Source: Lachnospiraceae bacterium (GTDB taxonomy: Bacteria; Bacillota_A; Clostridia; Lachnospirales; Lachnospiraceae). Taken from it: a stretch of 10,064 nt of DNA. The position numbers and the translations under genes are program-made. Below, one piece after another: positions 6,838 to 10,064 of this stretch (its first letter is position 1; every line of letters begins with the position of its first letter). The notes under the pieces were generated by a model that saw only the letters and a list, made by a program, of their open reading frames with translations, was not told the origin of the DNA and made no database searches. The stretch covers positions 1-10,064 of the forward strand of contig JAFZKM010000074.1 of the NCBI GenBank assembly GCA_017553665.1, written 5' to 3'.

Positions 6838-8013
6838 TCAGGTGCCGGCCGTCTTCCCGGTGGAAGGCGAGAAAAGCTTGCCCGTCGGCAGTGACTGCTT
6901 CAGGGACTCTTTGAATATCTTGTAGGCAGTGCGGAAAAGGACCTTCTTTTCATCGTCGAGCTTGCCCATCGCTTTGATAATGGCGACGGTACTCCTGCCC
7001 TTTGTGAGCTCCGAAAGAGTTTTGGCGTCGGCTTCCGACACCACCTCATAAATACCGTCGATCAGCTTCCCTCGCTGCTCGATCGTCATTTCGGAAACCC
7101 ACTGCTTTAATGTCCTGTCGATAAGCTGGCTGGAGTTCGTGGTCCCCTCGTCCTCAACCGGCTCGCCTCTTCTGATCTCCCAGCTGCTCAGCTTGTGCTG
7201 CATCAGCGCGTAATTCGTGCTGTGCACGACATGGTAAGGCTCCTCATGCGAGAGCAGCATTCCCACTACCGATGACTGCGGTACATAGGTCTTTGTCCTT
7301 CCGAGTATGCCCTTCGGGCCTTCCTTCTCAAGCACTTCCTCGATGAAACCCGGACCGTCCAGATTCCTCACGCACACGATGCGCCGCTGAACCTTCGCGG
7401 GGCAGAAGAACGAAGAATACATCGCGAGATTACCGCCCTTCGAATGACCGCAGACATAGATCTTTGCCCTCGGAAATGCTTTGGCCGCCTCAGTGAGATA
7501 CTCTACGGCGTCCTTCTGCGAGGGAAGCTCACACATGAAGCCCATGTTAAAGTCTTCCTTCCAGCCCACGATCGTATCGTCGGTACCTCTGAAGGTTACG
7601 ACAATATCCCCGGTCGGAAGCCTGAACGTCATGGCGCAGAACTGCTTCTGGCGCTCCGTGTCTATCCTGTTGACAAATCGGCGCATCTCGAGATCCGCGA
7701 ATCTGGGGCTCTCCGTAATGAGCTCCGTAAGCCTGTCATCGCCTTTGAACATGTATTCCCGCTCCGGCGTCTCCTTCACGGCCGCCTTCTTCGCTTTCTT
7801 CGTTTTTGAAGTCTGCGGGATCAGCTCACGCATCTTTTTTATCACATCTCCGAGTATCGCCGGGGTCTGCGGATCTTCCGATACCAGTCCGTCGAACGGC
7901 AGGTATGAAAGCGCGCAAAATATCATATAGTCGGCCTCGCACATGCCAAGGTCCGAAAAGCTGATGTCGCCGCGCCAGCTCAGATAGTCATAATAATCGC
8001 TCATAATCCGCAT
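6838..8013 (-). CDS. Mbeg1-like (DUF2974) alpha/beta-hydrolase
   Basis: Predicted lipase-fold serine hydrolase of the Mbeg1-like/DUF2974 family; the substrate is unknown. In the 391-residue protein the opening DYLSWRGDISF (9-19) is typical of the family. FRGTD (141-145) resembles the oxyanion-loop strand of lipase class 3 proteins, GHSKGGNLA (189-197) is the nucleophile elbow with Ser191, and NLDGPGF (217-223) supplies the likely acidic residue. A His in the 256-264 stretch (SHEEPYHVVH) is the likely third member. A Lys-rich insert (KTKKAKKAAVK, about 70-80) interrupts the N-terminal part. No signal peptide or membrane segment is apparent. It is the first gene after the 8079-8051 promoter. 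The start is uncertain: the ATG at 8013 lies only 3 nt from GGGAG, while the ATG at 8004 lies 12 nt from it. Confidence 0.85.
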   Translation of the reverse strand: MRIMSDYYDYLSWRGDISFSDLGMCEADYMIFCALSYLPFDGLVSEDPQTPAILGDVIKKMRELIPQTSKTKKAKKAAVKETPEREYMFKGDDRLTELITESPRFADLEMRRFVNRIDTERQKQFCAMTFRLPTGDIVVTFRGTDDTIVGWKEDFNMGFMCELPSQKDAVEYLTEAAKAFPRAKIYVCGHSKGGNLAMYSSFFCPAKVQRRIVCVRNLDGPGFIEEVLEKEGPKGILGRTKTYVPQSSVVGMLLSHEEPYHVVHSTNYALMQHKLSSWEIRRGEPVEDEGTTNSSQLIDRTLKQWVSEMTIEQRGKLIDGIYEVVSEADAKTLSELTKGRSTVAIIKAMGKLDDEKKVLFRTAYKIFKESLKQSLPTGKLFSPSTGKTAGT

Positions 8014-8050
8014 TCTCTCCCAATCAAAAAGCGAAAACCAAATCAGAATA

Positions 8051-8079
8051 ATTATAAACTCTCTTTTGTATTTTGTCTA
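8051..8079 (-). promoter_or_regulatory. Sigma-A promoter for the Mbeg1-esterase-deacetylase-rnf block
   Basis: On the minus strand, TAGACA (8079-8074, 5 of 6 matches to TTGACA) is separated by exactly 17 nt from a perfect TATAAT (8056-8051). Transcription would begin near 8044 and leave a leader of about 30 nt before the ATG at 8013. It lies just downstream of the carD terminator. It is the only strong promoter I see for the nine co-directional genes reaching the left edge. Confidence 0.85.
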
Positions 8080-8104
8080 TTCGAATCGGTCGTGGGAAGA
8101 GCAT

Positions 8105-8134
8105 AAAAATCCCGCCGGAGTGAACCGGCGGGAT
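8105..8134 (-). terminator. Rho-independent terminator of carD
   Basis: On the minus strand a perfect 10-bp stem ATCCCGCCGG/CCGGCGGGAT (8134-8125 with 8118-8109) encloses a 6-nt loop TTCACT and runs into a short T tract (TTTT at 8108-8105). It begins 21 nt after the carD stop codon and separates carD from the downstream operon promoter. Confidence 0.92.
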
Positions 8135-8155
8135 CAGGGCGATCAATGAAAAAGA

Positions 8156-8659
8156 TCACATACCGACAGCATCGGCGATATACTCCTCTACGCGGCTCTT
8201 CTCCACCTTCAGCGGAAGGCTGAGCTCGCTGTAAAGAGAGTTCTCCGCAAGATTACAATAGCGCTCGTCGATCGCGGGGAGTTTCTTTCCCGCCGCGAAG
8301 CGCACACGGCGGCGGCGATATATCTCTTTTATCAGACGGACCATCTGTACCACATCGCAGCTCATGAGGGCAGCCTTATACGCCTCTTCCCTCTTCCTCT
8401 CGTCGGGTACGTCAAGGGGCTCGATCTCGGTGATCTTTCCGATCAGAGCCTTCGCCTCGTCGGCGGTGATCACTCTGCGCATGACTACACGCTTACCGTC
8501 CACAGGAGCAAAGATCCGGTTGCTCCCGGACTTTCCGACAGGTGCAAGCGTATAGTAAAGCTTTTCTTTTGAGACGCCTTCCATATCCAGGCTTCCGACT
8601 GCTTCCACGGTACATACTCCGTCTGTTCCGAATACTACATAATCGCCGATGTCAAACAT
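8156..8659 (-). CDS. CarD-family transcriptional regulator
   Basis: CarD-family proteins bind the RNA polymerase beta subunit through an N-terminal Tudor-like domain and influence open-complex stability, often at rRNA and growth-related promoters. The 167-residue protein begins MFDIGDYVVFGTDGVCTVE, the classic CarD/TRCF-type opening (domain about 1-62). The rest (about 66-167) is predicted helical and contains AYKAAL (93-98), a basic RRRRVR stretch (115-120) and GKK...DERY...AENSLYSELS (124-147), matching the family's C-terminal domain. The whole protein contains no Trp, unlike mycobacterial CarD, which uses a Trp wedge. The start at 8659 is fixed by AGGAGG 6 nt upstream; an in-frame ATG at 8701 adds 14 unrelated residues and is rejected. 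It is monocistronic, with its own promoter and terminator. Confidence 0.92.
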   Translation of the reverse strand: MFDIGDYVVFGTDGVCTVEAVGSLDMEGVSKEKLYYTLAPVGKSGSNRIFAPVDGKRVVMRRVITADEAKALIGKITEIEPLDVPDERKREEAYKAALMSCDVVQMVRLIKEIYRRRRVRFAAGKKLPAIDERYCNLAENSLYSELSLPLKVEKSRVEEYIADAVGM

Positions 8660-8665
8660 ATTGCT

Positions 8666-8671
8666 CCTCCT
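8666..8671 (-). promoter_or_regulatory. Ribosome binding site that sets the carD start
   Basis: Perfect AGGAGG on the minus strand, 6 nt before the ATG at 8659. It excludes the longer reading frame that opens at 8701, since the site lies inside that frame. Confidence 0.9.
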
Positions 8672-8715
8672 TCCCGCAAGCGTTCTAAGCTTGAGCTGCA
8701 AATACCTCTAGAGTA

Positions 8716-8724
8716 ATTATATCA
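8716..8724 (-). promoter_or_regulatory. Extended -10 promoter of carD
   Basis: On the minus strand TGA-TATAAT (8724-8716) is an exact extended -10 element, with transcription expected near 8709 and a leader of about 50 nt. No good -35 hexamer lies at 16-18 nt; TTGAAC is only 11 nt away. The region where a -35 would sit is occupied by the inverted repeat at 8733-8758, consistent with a regulated or activator-dependent promoter. Confidence 0.72.
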
Positions 8725-8732
8725 TACTTTCC

Positions 8733-8758
8733 GTTCAAATTCCGCCTAAAAATTGAAC
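8733..8758. repeat. Operator-like inverted repeat in the carD-nagA intergenic region
   Basis: GTTCAAATT (8733-8741) and AAATTGAAC (8750-8758) form a dyad with 8 of 9 matching positions around an 8-nt centre. The right half also forms GAAC-AAA-GTTC with 8762-8765, giving three GTTC half-sites within 33 bp. The dyad covers about -24 to -49 of the carD promoter and lies about 34 nt upstream of the proposed nagA -35. It has the form of a dimeric regulator site; no regulator is identified. Confidence 0.4.
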
Positions 8759-8791
8759 AAAGTTCTGTTTTCTTTTTTGGTTATTTTTCCT

Positions 8792-8819
8792 TTGCATTAT
8801 CAGGTACGTATAGTAAAAT
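8792..8819 (+). promoter_or_regulatory. Possible nagA promoter
   Basis: TTGCAT (8792-8797) and TAAAAT (8814-8819) are spaced by 16 nt on the plus strand, downstream of a T-rich tract (8767-8793). The -10 matches 5 of 6 positions and the -35 only 3 of 6. TATAGT at 8809-8814 is an alternative -10 without a good -35. A promoter is needed here because carD is divergent. Confidence 0.45.
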
Positions 8820-8856
8820 TGATTTATCAAAGCAGGGGGGATGGTGAAAAGCACCG

Positions 8857-10017
8857 ATGATAATCAAAAATGTAAGAGTCTTTCTGAACGGAGCCTTCCG
8901 TAAAGCTTCTTTCAGGGTAACGGACGGCAGATTTTCCGAGATCTCGGAAGGAACAAGAGAGCTTACGGCCGCTCCGGATGAGCAGGTCTTAGACTACACC
9001 GGGCATAAGGTAATACCCGGGCTTTTCGATATTCACACACATGGCTGTCTGGGCTATGATTTCACGTTCTCTTCAGCCGAAGAAGATGTGAAGATGCTGA
9101 AACACTACGCTGAGCACGGCGTTACGAGCGTTCTTGCCACCACCATGACAAGCGCTCCCGATACATACCGCCGCGCCTGCTCGCAGATCAGACGGCTCGC
9201 GGACCCGGTTAAAGATTCCCGCGGCTTTTCCGCAAGGATCCGCGGCATCAACGCGGAAGGACCTTTTCTCTCGCTCGAGAAAAAAGGAGCTCACGATCCG
9301 CAGTATATCACAGCTCCCGATGAAGCCTATTTTAACGAACTCAATGAACTTTCAGGCGGCATGATCAGGCTTATCACGATCGCGCCCGAACAGGAAAACG
9401 CGATCGAATTCATAAAGAAGCACACCGCAGGCAATTCTTCAAACAGGGATTCCGCTCTCTATGTATCGGTCGGTCATTCCGACTGTGATTACGATAAAGC
9501 CATGGAAGCCTTTAACGCAGGCGCCGATCACGTTACGCATCTGTACAACGCGATGAACGGTCTGCATCACAGAAAACCCGGCATCCCCGCCGCATCTGCG
9601 GACGCGAACGCCTGGGTCGAACTGATCTGCGACGGTCTGCATGTGCATGAATCGGTCATCCGCCACGCTTTTAAGGCTTATCCCGGCAGAGTCGTGCTTA
9701 TCTCCGATTCGATCGCTCCTTCGGGTCTTCCCGACGGGCAGTACAGCTCCGGCGGACTTCCGGTATTCTTAAAAGACGGCGAGATCCGCCTTGAGGACGG
9801 CACACTTGCCGGCTCGGGCATCACGCTCTTCGAAGGACTTAAACGCTGCGTAACGGATTTCGGCATTCCCGAGGAAGAAGCGATCCTTGCCGCCACCTAT
9901 AACCCGGCGGCTTCGGTAGGTCTTGAGGGCAGATGCGGAAGCATTGCCGTAGGTCTCGATGCCGATTTCGTTGTAATTGATGACGACTACACTTTGCGTG
10001 CCGTGCATATGGCATAA
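8857..10017 (+). CDS. nagA: N-acetylglucosamine-6-phosphate deacetylase
   Basis: NagA removes the acetyl group from GlcNAc-6-phosphate in the cytoplasm, giving glucosamine-6-phosphate and acetate, in amino-sugar use and cell-wall recycling. The 386-residue length is normal for this amidohydrolase. Family features in order are PGLFDIHTHG (54-63, His60 and His62), GINAEGPFLS (130-139, metal ligand Glu134), KKGAHDP (142-148), SVGHSDC (204-210, His207), HVTHLYNAMNGLHHRKPG (225-242, His228), CDGLHVH (258-264) and LISDSIAPSGLPDG (281-294, catalytic Asp284). The gene ends TAATAG. The start at 8857 begins MIIKNVRVFLNG, as expected for the family. Its Shine-Dalgarno is modest: GGTGA at 8843-8847, with a G6 run at 8835-8840. 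No nagB or transport partner lies in the window. Confidence 0.95.
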   Translation: MIIKNVRVFLNGAFRKASFRVTDGRFSEISEGTRELTAAPDEQVLDYTGHKVIPGLFDIHTHGCLGYDFTFSSAEEDVKMLKHYAEHGVTSVLATTMTSAPDTYRRACSQIRRLADPVKDSRGFSARIRGINAEGPFLSLEKKGAHDPQYITAPDEAYFNELNELSGGMIRLITIAPEQENAIEFIKKHTAGNSSNRDSALYVSVGHSDCDYDKAMEAFNAGADHVTHLYNAMNGLHHRKPGIPAASADANAWVELICDGLHVHESVIRHAFKAYPGRVVLISDSIAPSGLPDGQYSSGGLPVFLKDGEIRLEDGTLAGSGITLFEGLKRCVTDFGIPEEEAILAATYNPAASVGLEGRCGSIAVGLDADFVVIDDDYTLRAVHMA

Positions 10018-10033
10018 TAGTATACATAAAGCC

Positions 10034-10064
10034 ATGGGGACGGTTCTTTTGGTAACGAACTTCG
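10034..10064 (+). repeat. Possible edge of a REP/RAYT-type repeat element
   Basis: Downstream of nagA the sequence reads CCATGGGGACGGTTCTTTT and then GGTAACGAAC. From memory, GGGGACGGTTCTTTT-like sequences recur in REP-like repeats associated with IS200-type (RAYT) transposases in diverse bacteria. GTTC (10044-10047) and GAAC (10058-10061) could form a short stem. Only 31 bp are visible, so this is tentative. Confidence 0.3.

Noticed and set aside
8660..8701. 14-residue N-terminal extension of CarD from an ATG at 8701
   Set aside because: The perfect AGGAGG for the MFDIGDY start lies inside this extension, and the family normally begins at that Met.
8843..8855. GGTG/CACC mini-hairpin before the nagA start
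   Set aside because: Only 4 bp with a 5-nt loop; too weak to call a regulatory structure or riboswitch.
8841..8903. 20-codon frame (ATGGTGAAAAGC...) overlapping the nagA start, as a possible leader peptide
   Set aside because: The G6 run directly abuts the ATG, leaving no proper spacing. The frame has no regulatory codon run, and it is more simply part of the nagA leader.
1..10064. CRISPR array, tRNA, rRNA, defence system or prophage genes
   Set aside because: No regularly spaced direct repeats, cloverleaf sequence, rRNA signature, or nuclease, integrase or phage structural motifs were seen on either strand.

Overview
The window looks like chromosome of an anaerobic Clostridia-type Firmicute. 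Three things point that way: an Rnf complex in the order C-D-G-E-A-B, a CarD-family regulator opening with the MFDIGDYVVFG pattern usual in Clostridia, and strong GGAGG ribosome binding sites before most genes. Base composition is about half G+C by eye. A rumen or gut Lachnospirales-like organism is plausible, but genus cannot be fixed from the sequence.

Minus strand, 8079 down to 1: one long co-directional block follows a near-consensus sigma-A promoter (TAGACA-17 nt-TATAAT, 8079-8051). In transcription order it holds an Mbeg1-like (DUF2974) alpha/beta-hydrolase, a CE2-like SGNH carbohydrate esterase without a signal peptide, a secreted NodB-type polysaccharide deacetylase with an Ig-like domain, then rnfC, rnfD, rnfG, rnfE, rnfA and the 5' end of rnfB, which runs off the left edge. 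Junctions are tight: ATGA overlaps at D/G and E/A, and gaps of about 50 nt or less elsewhere. I see no terminator inside the block, so the envelope and carbohydrate genes may be co-transcribed with the ion-pumping ferredoxin:NAD+ oxidoreductase.

Minus strand, 8721 to 8105: carD is a single-gene unit with an extended -10 promoter, a strong RBS that fixes the start at 8659, and a clear 10-bp-stem rho-independent terminator (8134-8105) separating it from the Mbeg1 promoter.

Plus strand, 8792 to 10064: nagA (N-acetylglucosamine-6-phosphate deacetylase) is divergent from carD. The 197-bp intergenic region between them carries an operator-like inverted repeat of GTTCAA half-sites. After nagA the right edge shows a GGGGACGGTTCTTTT-type sequence resembling the ends of REP/RAYT-type elements.

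Functionally, Rnf oxidises reduced ferredoxin, reduces NAD+ and exports Na+ or H+. CE2 esterase, NodB deacetylase and NagA all remove acetyl groups from sugars, in the cytoplasm, in the envelope and from GlcNAc-6-P respectively. No mobile-element gene, CRISPR array, tRNA or rRNA is visible. The most notable anomalies are a Cys-to-Trp replacement at an expected iron-sulphur ligand in RnfC and a Cys-rich C-terminal tail on RnfE. I found no convincing entirely new system; this is mainly a core energy-metabolism and envelope region.
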